From the NCBI RefSeq assembly GCF_034927245.1, contig NZ_JAYFQK010000025.1:5546-69545 (forward strand): a stretch of DNA of 64,000 nucleotides, read 5' to 3'. The notes under the pieces were generated by a model that saw only the letters and a list, made by a program, of their open reading frames with translations, made no database searches and was not told the DNA's origin. Made by a program: the position numbers and the translations under genes. The stretch is from Desulfitobacterium_A sp034927245 (GTDB lineage Bacteria > Bacillota > Desulfitobacteriia > Desulfitobacteriales > Desulfitobacteriaceae). Shown piece after piece: positions 51,235 to 58,520 of the stretch (positions within the stretch are counted from its first letter, which is position 1; every line of letters starts with the position of its first letter).

Positions 51235-51960
51235 CTATTTTTCTTTTGAGTCTTCCCGATACTTCTCGAGCTCAAGCTCAACTTTACGAAGATGCTGATA
51301 CATGAGGTTACGGGCTTTTTCCGAATCCTGAGATTGGATTGCATAATAAATATCCCGATGCTCCTCAAAAAGCCGAAGCGTTGTGCCTGCAGTTGCAGCC
51401 AGCCAAAGGGCCCGAGTAACCTGAAGGGTCTGACCCATCGTTTCTTGAACTGTATTCATCAGCCGGTTAAGAAGCGGATTTTTACTGGCACGTGCCAAAG
51501 CGAGGTGAAAATCAAGATCGAGTTGTTCACTGTCTTTGGCTTCCGGCAAATCCGTTTTCATCTTTTCAACAATGGCTTTAAGATTGTCCAAATCCTCTCC
51601 GTCACGGCGCTCGGCAGCCAGGCCTGCGGCTTCAACTTCCAGGGCCTTTCGTACTTCAAGAATATTCTGCAGCTGATCTTTTTCCAACAGCAAAATAAAG
51701 CTCAGGGGTTCGATCACAGAATTTGGAGAAGCTGATTTCACGAAAATTCCTTCGCCTTGCCGAATCTCAAGAATCCCCGTTAAGCTTAGAGCGGCTAAAG
51801 CTTCGCGGACCGAAGTTCGAGAAACTTGAAAACGTTCTGTAAGTTCACTTTCGGTTAAAAATCGATCACCGGGGACCAACTGGCCATCGATAATTAGATT
51901 TTTGACTTGTTCTAAGATAATTTCCGTTGTCCGTTTGTTTTTTATCGGCTTAATATCCAT
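51235..51960 (-). CDS. GntR/FadR-subfamily regulator (LldR-like)
   Basis: This 241-residue regulator has an N-terminal winged HTH (LTESELTERFQVSRTSVREALAAL, by type) and a C-terminal all-helical FCD domain (about 90-235) that binds a small organic acid. The FCD metal/ligand residues D and H are in LDFHLALARAS and LFEEHRDIYYAI. I start at MDIKPIKNKR, with GAGG eight bases upstream. The open frame reaches 43 codons further without a site. It lies next to the glcD-glcF pair and a matching operator stands before glcD, so it probably represses them unless lactate or glycolate is present. Confidence 0.9.
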   Translation of the reverse strand: MDIKPIKNKRTTEIILEQVKNLIIDGQLVPGDRFLTESELTERFQVSRTSVREALAALSLTGILEIRQGEGIFVKSASPNSVIEPLSFILLLEKDQLQNILEVRKALEVEAAGLAAERRDGEDLDNLKAIVEKMKTDLPEAKDSEQLDLDFHLALARASKNPLLNRLMNTVQETMGQTLQVTRALWLAATAGTTLRLFEEHRDIYYAIQSQDSEKARNLMYQHLRKVELELEKYREDSKEK

Positions 51961-52040
51961 AGGATTTACCTCACAATTATTGATAATCTCCTCAGTTATG
52001 TGTTTTAGTGAGAACTTGAAGAATATAGAAATTATATCAC

Positions 52041-52079
52041 AAAAATAGCCTGAGACTCTTGAGGAGTTTTCGGCTATTT
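52041..52079 (-). terminator. Terminator of the TetR gene
   Basis: AAATAGCC and GGCTATTT close a stem with an inner CTC/GAG helix. The minus strand continues with T's. Confidence 0.7.
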
Positions 52080-52138
52080 CTTTTAGCATATGTGATTTAT
52101 CCGGATGGGGTCAAAACTCCACCATTAGTAAGTTCCCT

Positions 52139-52726
52139 TTATCTGTCTTTATCCGCTAATCCGAGCAAAATCACTTGAGCAACAGCTTCATGGTCAACGT
52201 CTTCGGGGCTAAATCCGTCAATAAACATCTTTTTCATTGCATAATTTTGAATGCCACCCATAATCGTCGCCGCCGCGATCTCGGGATCGATATTACCTCT
52301 AAGCTCATTCGTCCGAATTCCATCACGAATCATATCTTCGACTGCTGTAGCTGTTGTCCACATTTCTTTAAGCATGCGCGAACGCATATCCTCGGAGAGC
52401 GTCTGTCCTGTCATGATCGAACGAAACATATCAAGATGTTCTTTCAAAAAACTTGCGTAAAACTGTGAGATAAGCCGAATCTTTTCTAACATCGTGTTTC
52501 CCTGCTCGATCACAGGAACTATACCTTCACTGAAACGCTTCCCGCTATAACGAATCATTTCAAGGAATAAAGTATTTTTACTATCAAAATAATCATAAAC
52601 TGTCCCTTTGCCAATTCCGGCTTTCTTCGCAATACCTTCGATTGTAGCCCCTTCGACTCCTGCTTCCGAAAACACTTTGATGGCGGCATCGAGTATTTCG
52701 ATACGCTTTTCTTCCTTTGCTATCAT
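52139..52726 (-). CDS. TetR-family transcriptional regulator
   Basis: This is a 195-residue regulator. The HTH at about 10-55 reads ILDAAIKVFSEAGVEGATIEG followed by AGIGKGTVYDYFDSKNTLF (quoted in parts). The C-terminal helical domain would bind an effector. The sequence type (AKKAGIGKGTVYDYFDSKNTLFLEMI) is close to FadR/YsiA-like regulators of fatty-acid degradation, and a fatty-acid oxidation operon lies 4-11 kb upstream on the same strand. That link is only positional. I start at MIAKEEKR because GGGAGGA precedes it at the right distance. Confidence 0.88.
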   Translation of the reverse strand: MIAKEEKRIEILDAAIKVFSEAGVEGATIEGIAKKAGIGKGTVYDYFDSKNTLFLEMIRYSGKRFSEGIVPVIEQGNTMLEKIRLISQFYASFLKEHLDMFRSIMTGQTLSEDMRSRMLKEMWTTATAVEDMIRDGIRTNELRGNIDPEIAAATIMGGIQNYAMKKMFIDGFSPEDVDHEAVAQVILLGLADKDR

Positions 52727-52825
52727 TCGAAATCCTCCCATAGCATCACCTGAAGTTTCCTTTATGCTGTCATTACACGTTTAATTCTAGCTTACCCATA
52801 ATAATTTTTCTATTGCATATTTTAC

Positions 52826-54121
52826 CTAATGTTTTAAGACCATCAACAGCGGCTGATAAGCATAATTCAGAAGGAAAAACAAGAAAAACCCAAGGATTCC
52901 CCCGACGATTGAGCCGTTGATCCGAATCCACTGAAGATCATTGCCGGCCTTATCCTCAATAAACCGGTTTAATTCATCATTAGATAGATTTTCCAAGGTC
53001 TCCTGAACAATTTCCCCGATCAAAGAATGTTCCTGCTGTGCAACTTTCAGGAGAGTGTCACGGAAAAAGGCATCAAGCGTATCCTGCAAATTTTGATCTG
53101 TTTGAACTCTCTCCCAAAAGCGTTCCGCCAAGGGCAAAACAGAAGAAACCAAACTTTCTCTGTTTAAGGATTTTCCGTTTTGCCAAGTGCTCAATACTGT
53201 TTCTATCCCTTTTTCGAAATACAAATCGATCGGCAATTCCGCGAGCATCTGTTCAATCCATTCCTCAATGTGTGCTTCGGTTAGCGTGTCCTTTTCCCAA
53301 CCTTGAAGTCTCTGCTCCAGCTGATATATGAAGCGAAGCCGTAGCTCATTGTCAGGGGATTTCAAGGATCGCACTGTCAAGATCAGATGGGTCTGCAAGG
53401 CTTTAGCGGCATCTTCCAGATTTACCCCATCCGCGGCCTGGAAAATTCCTAAAAACGTCCTTTGCAAAAATCCTCCGCTCGCCATCTGCTTATCCATTAT
53501 TTTTTCCAGGTAGATTAAGATCTGGGCATATACTCTTGTTCCCGAAGCGTAAATCAGTAAATCCTCAATTCGTTCATCCAGCCAGCCATTAAATTCCCGG
53601 CGATAAAGCTGTTGTTGGGAATAGGCTAAGATCTTTCGAGCGAGACCGAACTCCCGTGCTTTAGCGCGGAGCAGTGCACTTAAATTTTCGGCAGCCTTTG
53701 CCCCATTGATCTGAGTCTTTAGTCCGGCAAGGAAACCCGCCAGCTTTTCGGCCAGAAAATCTGCTCCTCCCTGTTTCTCAAGCGTTTTTAAAATCTTGCG
53801 CGTGAACGGCAGGCCCTCAATCTTTTGGCGGATCATCACTTCGCTGATCAATTCCTCCTCAACCATGACCCGGATCGCCCCAATCATTTTTGTCCGATTC
53901 CGCGGAATTAAAGCGGTATGATAAGGCCAGCCTAATGGCTTTCGAAAGAGCGCCGTAACCGCAAACCAATCGGCAATTCCGCCGACCAAGGACGCTTCAA
54001 GCACAAACCGGCTGAGACGCAGCACAAAATTATCCGGCCAATAGTATTTGGCTCCGGATACAAGGATAAATAAGACGAAAACTATGCTCAAAACTATATT
54101 TGCCCTTCGGCGGTAATTCAT
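52826..54121 (-). CDS. DUF445 family membrane protein, copy 1
   Basis: This is a 431-residue protein of the DUF445/YjiN family. Hydrophobic segments lie at the N-terminus (about 7-55, with ASLVGGIADWFAVTALFRKP, the family hallmark) and at the very C-terminus (GNDLQWIRINGSIVGGILGF). Between them is a long amphipathic helical region. The end motif (DKAGNDLQWIRINGSIVGG) is nearly identical in the second copy. The role of the family is not established; a membrane- or envelope-bound scaffold has been suggested for some members. AGGAAGGA lies before the ATG. Confidence 0.88.
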   Translation of the reverse strand: MNYRRRANIVLSIVFVLFILVSGAKYYWPDNFVLRLSRFVLEASLVGGIADWFAVTALFRKPLGWPYHTALIPRNRTKMIGAIRVMVEEELISEVMIRQKIEGLPFTRKILKTLEKQGGADFLAEKLAGFLAGLKTQINGAKAAENLSALLRAKAREFGLARKILAYSQQQLYRREFNGWLDERIEDLLIYASGTRVYAQILIYLEKIMDKQMASGGFLQRTFLGIFQAADGVNLEDAAKALQTHLILTVRSLKSPDNELRLRFIYQLEQRLQGWEKDTLTEAHIEEWIEQMLAELPIDLYFEKGIETVLSTWQNGKSLNRESLVSSVLPLAERFWERVQTDQNLQDTLDAFFRDTLLKVAQQEHSLIGEIVQETLENLSNDELNRFIEDKAGNDLQWIRINGSIVGGILGFFLFFLLNYAYQPLLMVLKH

Positions 54122-54229
54122 CCTGTATCGATCCTTCCTATAGTAGACAGTTTCTTTCAACACGACCATTTCTTACAACACAACAGTTCCATTCTTCTCT
54201 ACGTTATTCATCTATTGATCAGCCATTTT

Positions 54230-55432
54230 TCAGAACAGGAAGTTCACCAAATAAAACAGCACTCCTGCCAGCCCCCCGACGACTGAACCATTGATGCGGA
54301 TCATTTGCAGATCATCTCCGGCCTTATCTTCAATCAGATCAACCAACATTTCATTGGAATACTTTTCAAGGCCGTCCCTGACAAAGCGTCCGATCCGCTC
54401 ATGCACTTGGGCAACAACCGGAGTTAGGAAAGCTTGCACCTTATGATTAAAAGAAACCTGTTTTTCTAAATTTTGTTCGAGTTCAAGCCGGTAGTTTTCA
54501 ATAGGCTGAAGAATAAAGGCTATCCACTTATGAGCGTCCTCAGGCTGATTTAACCGTGTTTGAAGATTATCTAAGATTGATCTTTCGCCTTTTTCCAGAA
54601 TTTCGGGCAGGTTACGCTCAATTAACCGATCAAAACGAGGTCCTCCTATAAATTTTTCCAGCCATTCTTGAGCCGATTGAACAGCTTGTCCCCCCGCCAA
54701 TTCGTTAGAGACCTGCATTTGAATCGTCACGGCCAGGGTTGAAGATTCGGGTAAAAACATTTGTACGATTTTCCGCGAGGAATTTTGACTGACATAATCA
54801 GCCAGCGCATCATCAATCCATTGGGTTAAGGTTCGACGCATTTCCGGACTTTGAACCCAAAGATTAAGCTCATAAATTAAGATCTCCAGGATATTTTGCA
54901 CGGTTCCCTTGGCCAATGAATGCTGAAAGACTTCGCGAAGAATCTGTGTGATTGCGTGGCTTTGATTGCTCAAAAAGGGCTTTCTGTCAAACCGATTCAC
55001 ACTTTCTAAAAGACATGAAGCTAAAGCTTGAAGGCTTGGTTCAAGCTTGGCAAGTCCTTCCTCATCGGCTATATATTTAAAAATCGCCGCAAAATCCAAG
55101 ACAGTCAGTTTTTGGATTAATGCTTCCTGGGAAAGGAGCTCATCTTGGACCATATGGGTTAATTCCTGAAAAATGCGTTCACGATTACGGGGAATGATCT
55201 CCGTTCGAATGATCCGCCCCGGACGAATGTTCAGCGGTTTGCGAAAAAGTGCGGTAACTGCAAACCAATCGGCCAGTCCTCCGATTAAACCCGCGCTGCA
55301 GCCGCTGGTGATCAGCCCGCCCCAAAACTGTGTTTGAAACGGAAAGGCTGCTGCAAGTCCCAACGCCGTTACTCCCAGTGCGAAGTTTGCTTTTCGATAT
55401 GTACTGTGGGATTGTCCATGTTTAGCCATCAT
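54230..55432 (-). CDS. DUF445 family membrane protein, copy 2
   Basis: This is a 400-residue paralogue of the gene downstream. It shares the N-terminal block GLIGGLADWFAVTALFRKPL, RTEIIPRNRERIFQEL, and the C-terminal DKAGDDLQMIRINGSVVGGLAG. The middle is more diverged. I start at MMAKHGQ, preceded by AAGAGGTC. The frame is open for another 49 codons upstream without a ribosome-binding site. The two copies lie head to tail 108 bases apart and are probably co-transcribed, so they may form a hetero-oligomer. Confidence 0.88.
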   Translation of the reverse strand: MMAKHGQSHSTYRKANFALGVTALGLAAAFPFQTQFWGGLITSGCSAGLIGGLADWFAVTALFRKPLNIRPGRIIRTEIIPRNRERIFQELTHMVQDELLSQEALIQKLTVLDFAAIFKYIADEEGLAKLEPSLQALASCLLESVNRFDRKPFLSNQSHAITQILREVFQHSLAKGTVQNILEILIYELNLWVQSPEMRRTLTQWIDDALADYVSQNSSRKIVQMFLPESSTLAVTIQMQVSNELAGGQAVQSAQEWLEKFIGGPRFDRLIERNLPEILEKGERSILDNLQTRLNQPEDAHKWIAFILQPIENYRLELEQNLEKQVSFNHKVQAFLTPVVAQVHERIGRFVRDGLEKYSNEMLVDLIEDKAGDDLQMIRINGSVVGGLAGVLFYLVNFLF

Positions 55433-55547
55433 TTGACCTCTTTTGACCTCTTTGTTGCTTTTATAGACGATACTATACCATATTTTAGTTAAAAATACAC
55501 ATGTCGCAAAACCTATGGTCGTGCAGTAGTCCATAATTATGGGCGCA

Positions 55548-55718
55548 CGGTTAGTCATCGGATAAAAAGCGGAAGACACCTGCCAACAAATAGCAGATGC
55601 CTTGCGTGAGACAATATTTTCCGATACCCTTATACTTTACGCTTTAATGCTTAATGCCTTTATGCCTTTATGCGTTTTCTGCCCGTTTTAAAGCGGGTGC
55701 GGTTAGTCATCGGATAAA
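55548..55718. repeat. Direct repeat of 19 bases at the end of the MBL gene
   Basis: CGGTTAGTCATCGGATAAA occurs at 55548-55566 and again at 55700-55718. The second copy lies within the last codons of the MBL-fold gene. The repeats frame about 130 bases that include the gene's stop codon, and may mark a small duplication or deletion event. Confidence 0.6.
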
Positions 55719-56604
55719 TATGCTTCCAACCATAGACATAATGAAGCTGTATAAAAAACACGCCCGGGCTTGCTTTTCCCTGTCTCAGACGAAGTGCTCC
55801 TTCGTAGACAGTAATGTTGGGATCATACTTGGTCAATTGTTTCAAGATTTGCTCCCGCATTTCCTGACAGCGCTGATTAGGATTGAGTTGAGGATCGCCA
55901 TGGGCAGGAAAATACTGACGGGCATTTAGCTTTTCTAAGGTTTCCAGACTCTCTAGCTGGCTTGGCAGGCCGCTTGTGACCTTCCCGTTCTCCTCCCAAA
56001 TCCCCGGATAGGGCAGCTGGTCGGGCAGAAGCGTATCTCCGGAAAAAAGGATTCCCTTTTTCTCTTCAAAATAAGAAAGATGTCCTTTCGTGTGCCCGGG
56101 AGTGGGTATCGCTTTTAGCACATAATTGCCGGCACGGATGGTTTGCAGCGGTTCGATCTGTTCTACGTGATCAGGCCAGGCGGTCATCCGGCGAAGCTTT
56201 TCATAGGTCCCCACCATCCCTTCAATAGCGGATTCATCATAGACTCCCCATTCTTCCCTCGCCCATTTGCGGAAAAGCTCAAAGCTTTCACCCGTCGCAA
56301 AGGTTTTCCATTCTAAAAAATCCTTTGAGCCGATAAAAATTCGGGTTCCTTGTTCGGCGAGTTGATGGGCAGCGCCCGCGTGATCAACATGCCAGTGCGT
56401 TGCAATCACTTGTTCCAGATGCTTAATCCCTAGCTTCTGAAGTGCAGTTTGAATGGTCTGCAAAGCATCAGGGGTGTTTGTTCCCGTGTCCAGCAAGGTT
56501 GGGGTTTCTCCTCGAAAAATATAGACATTGATGGACTTTTCGCTTAATGTCAATGGAACTCTCAGCAGATAAATATCAGGGGCAATCTCTCTCATCTCTG
56601 TCAT
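55660..56604 (-). CDS. MBL-fold metallo-hydrolase
   Basis: This 314-residue cytoplasmic hydrolase has the metallo-beta-lactamase fold. The zinc ligands are in THWHVDHAGAAH (HxHxDH, about residue 65), TPGHTKGHLSYFE, FSGDTLL, and PAHGDPQL. The second half has an extra helical part (RRMTAWPDHVEQIEPLQ) as in glyoxalase-II-like and YflN-like proteins. The C-terminal ~20 residues are basic (RTRFKTGRKRIKA) and begin inside a 19-base direct repeat, so this tail may be recently acquired. The substrate is unknown. Confidence 0.88.
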   Translation of the reverse strand: MTEMREIAPDIYLLRVPLTLSEKSINVYIFRGETPTLLDTGTNTPDALQTIQTALQKLGIKHLEQVIATHWHVDHAGAAHQLAEQGTRIFIGSKDFLEWKTFATGESFELFRKWAREEWGVYDESAIEGMVGTYEKLRRMTAWPDHVEQIEPLQTIRAGNYVLKAIPTPGHTKGHLSYFEEKKGILFSGDTLLPDQLPYPGIWEENGKVTSGLPSQLESLETLEKLNARQYFPAHGDPQLNPNQRCQEMREQILKQLTKYDPNITVYEGALRLRQGKASPGVFFIQLHYVYGWKHIYPMTNRTRFKTGRKRIKA

Positions 56605-56716
56605 CTAATTCTCCCTCCAACACATTTTCTATATATTACATGGGGTAATAATTTGTCATTTTTTAGTGTTTATTGTATATTACTGTTTATCAGGTAGACA
56701 TAAGGAGGCTTATTTC

Positions 56717-56908
56717 ATGAACAATAATTCAAAGCATAATCCAATTTCTTCTTCCCCGTCATTTTCCTCGTCATTTTCCTTAAAAAGCCCTAAGACTGTT
56801 GCTTATCCTTACCGAGTTATATGCGATCATTGCCGGAAAATCATATTCTTTTCCGGTGAAAACGGTGAAGTCTTTTCGGTAACGTGTGACAAGTGTTCCG
56901 GTTTGTAA
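56717..56908 (+). CDS. Small CxxC protein (zinc-ribbon-like)
   Basis: This is a 63-residue protein with a Ser-rich N-terminal half (SSSPSFSSSFSLKSP) and a C-terminal half with VICDHCRKIIFF and VTCDKCSGL: two CxxC knuckles 22 residues apart, the spacing of a zinc ribbon. AAGGAGG lies seven bases before the ATG. An open frame of 17 more codons precedes it without a site. It has its own terminator. Function unknown. Confidence 0.75.
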   Translation: MNNNSKHNPISSSPSFSSSFSLKSPKTVAYPYRVICDHCRKIIFFSGENGEVFSVTCDKCSGL

Positions 56909-56923
56909 TCCGTAATTGAAGTT

Positions 56924-56955
56924 GAAAGACGACCATTACCAATATGGCCGTCTTT
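56924..56955. terminator. Terminator between the CxxC gene and the fat operon
   Basis: GAAAGACG-CCAT pairs with ATGG-CGTCTTTC around six bases (one opposed mismatch). The T run is short. It could serve both convergent genes. Confidence 0.7.
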
Positions 56956-56968
56956 CTTAATGCTCAAG

Positions 56969-58312
56969 CTAGCGCTTATTGCTATTGCGCCAGATCTTGA
57001 GCTTTTGGGCTTCTTGAATCATCTCCTCACGAAAATCCGGGTGGGCAATATTGATAAGCCTTTCGGCACGCTGCCAGGTCGTTTGCCCTTTGAGGTTGAC
57101 TATTCCATACTCGGTGACTACATATTGAACCATCGGACGAGTATCTGTAACAACTGCGCCTACTGTCAGAAGAGGATTAATTCGTGAATATTTCTTTCCG
57201 TCGTGATCTGTAAAGGTTGATTCCATGCAGATAAAACTCCGACCGCCTTTAGAATTATAGGCTGCATCAACAAAGTCAAGCTGACCCCCTGCACCGCTGA
57301 TCATCTTCGGACCCACGGTTTCTGAACATACCTGGCCGGAAAGATCGATTTCCAGCGCATTATTGATCGAGACAAGGTTATCGTTCATGCTGGCAATCGT
57401 ACGATCATTGGTATATTCGACCGGATAACCCGCGACTTGGGGGTTATTGTCAATAAAATCATATAATTTTTGGGTTCCCCCCGCAAAAGTATAAACCATC
57501 CGCCCGCGATCAATTTGTTTCTTCCGCCCTGTAATCCGTCCGGCTTCAAACATTTCAACATAACTATCCACCAGCATTTCCGTATGAACCCCTAAATCTG
57601 TTAAATCTGATTTTGCGATCATATTCCCTAAGGCATTGGGCATTGCTCCGATTCCCAGTTGAATGCAATCCCCATCCCGCAATTCCTTCATAACATATTG
57701 AGCAATTTTCTGATCGACTTCAGTTGGTTCAAGAGAAGGAATCTGGGGCATCCCTGTATGCCCTCCCTCTACGATAAAGTCAACTTCGGAGATATGCAGG
57801 GTATTGCCATAACCACCATGTGCTATTGGCATATCTTCGTTGACCTCGACGATAATTGTCTTTGCTTTATCGGCCGAGGCCCGGTAATGAGAAATGGTCG
57901 GGCCAAGGTTAAAGTTACCATGCTTATCCATTGGGCTCACTTGAACCATCAGGATATCGACCCGGTGGATATTTTCTAAAATATAACGCGAGACTTCTGA
58001 ATAACGAAGCGGAATATAAAAGGCACGACCCATTTCATAATATTTCCGATCAATCGCGCTGAAGTGTACACAGTCCCAAGTAAAATGTTCACCCAGAGGA
58101 TCTGCCTTAATTACGGCATGGGGACGCATGGAAACTCCCGCTAGGAGTTGGATATCCTGAAGTTCCGGTGTTCGGCGGGCTAAAGCCGCATCGAGTACGG
58201 GCAGGGTGTTTGCAGCATAGGCATAAATAATCCAGTCCCCGCTTCTCACGACGCCCACCGCTTGGTCCGGAGATACGACCTTTTTTCGATATTCCTCAGT
58301 CCAGGTTGACAT
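56969..58312 (-). CDS. Acyl-CoA:acetate CoA-transferase-like protein (Cat1/AbfT family)
   Basis: This is a 447-residue family I-type CoA-transferase/hydrolase (acetyl-CoA hydrolase/transferase family). The N-terminal domain has SMRPHAVIKADPLGE. The C-terminal domain has GIGAMPNALGNMI and the likely catalytic Glu in LGVHTEMLVDSYVEMF, with QLDFVDAAYNSKGGRSFI further on. Members move CoA between acetate and butyrate, 4-hydroxybutyrate or other acids. In this operon it would activate fatty or short-chain acids at the expense of acetyl-CoA, or release the products as acids. I start at MSTWTEEY, with GGGGGAAG upstream. Confidence 0.85.
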   Translation of the reverse strand: MSTWTEEYRKKVVSPDQAVGVVRSGDWIIYAYAANTLPVLDAALARRTPELQDIQLLAGVSMRPHAVIKADPLGEHFTWDCVHFSAIDRKYYEMGRAFYIPLRYSEVSRYILENIHRVDILMVQVSPMDKHGNFNLGPTISHYRASADKAKTIIVEVNEDMPIAHGGYGNTLHISEVDFIVEGGHTGMPQIPSLEPTEVDQKIAQYVMKELRDGDCIQLGIGAMPNALGNMIAKSDLTDLGVHTEMLVDSYVEMFEAGRITGRKKQIDRGRMVYTFAGGTQKLYDFIDNNPQVAGYPVEYTNDRTIASMNDNLVSINNALEIDLSGQVCSETVGPKMISGAGGQLDFVDAAYNSKGGRSFICMESTFTDHDGKKYSRINPLLTVGAVVTDTRPMVQYVVTEYGIVNLKGQTTWQRAERLINIAHPDFREEMIQEAQKLKIWRNSNKR

Positions 58313-58339
58313 CTCTTCTTCCCCCTCACTCTTCAATCA

Positions 58340-58515
58340 AAAACCATCCTCTACCCCTTTACCGTTTTCTATTCTCTATTTTTCTCTTATCTTATCTATT
58401 TTCTTGTCTCCTCTGATTTACTCTGATTTACTCTTATTTACTCTGATTCTCTCTTGTTTTCTTTTTCCTTCTCTTATATTTCTAATTTACTCTTCCTCTT
58501 TTTTTCTCTTTCCTT
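58340..58515 (-). other. Purine-rich low-complexity leader
   Basis: The intergenic stretch between the acyl-CoA dehydrogenase and the CoA-transferase is almost all C/T on the plus strand, so the mRNA is nearly all A/G. It includes near-tandem AGAGTAAATC units (around 58417-58450). There is no open frame and no hairpin. It may stay unstructured to help translation of the last gene, or be a slippage-prone tract. Confidence 0.5.
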
Positions 58516-58520
58516 CACCA

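Noticed and set aside
52139..52726. Calling the TetR protein the regulator of the fatty-acid operon
   Set aside because: It is several kilobases away with other genes between, and no shared palindrome was found upstream of the fadN-like gene.
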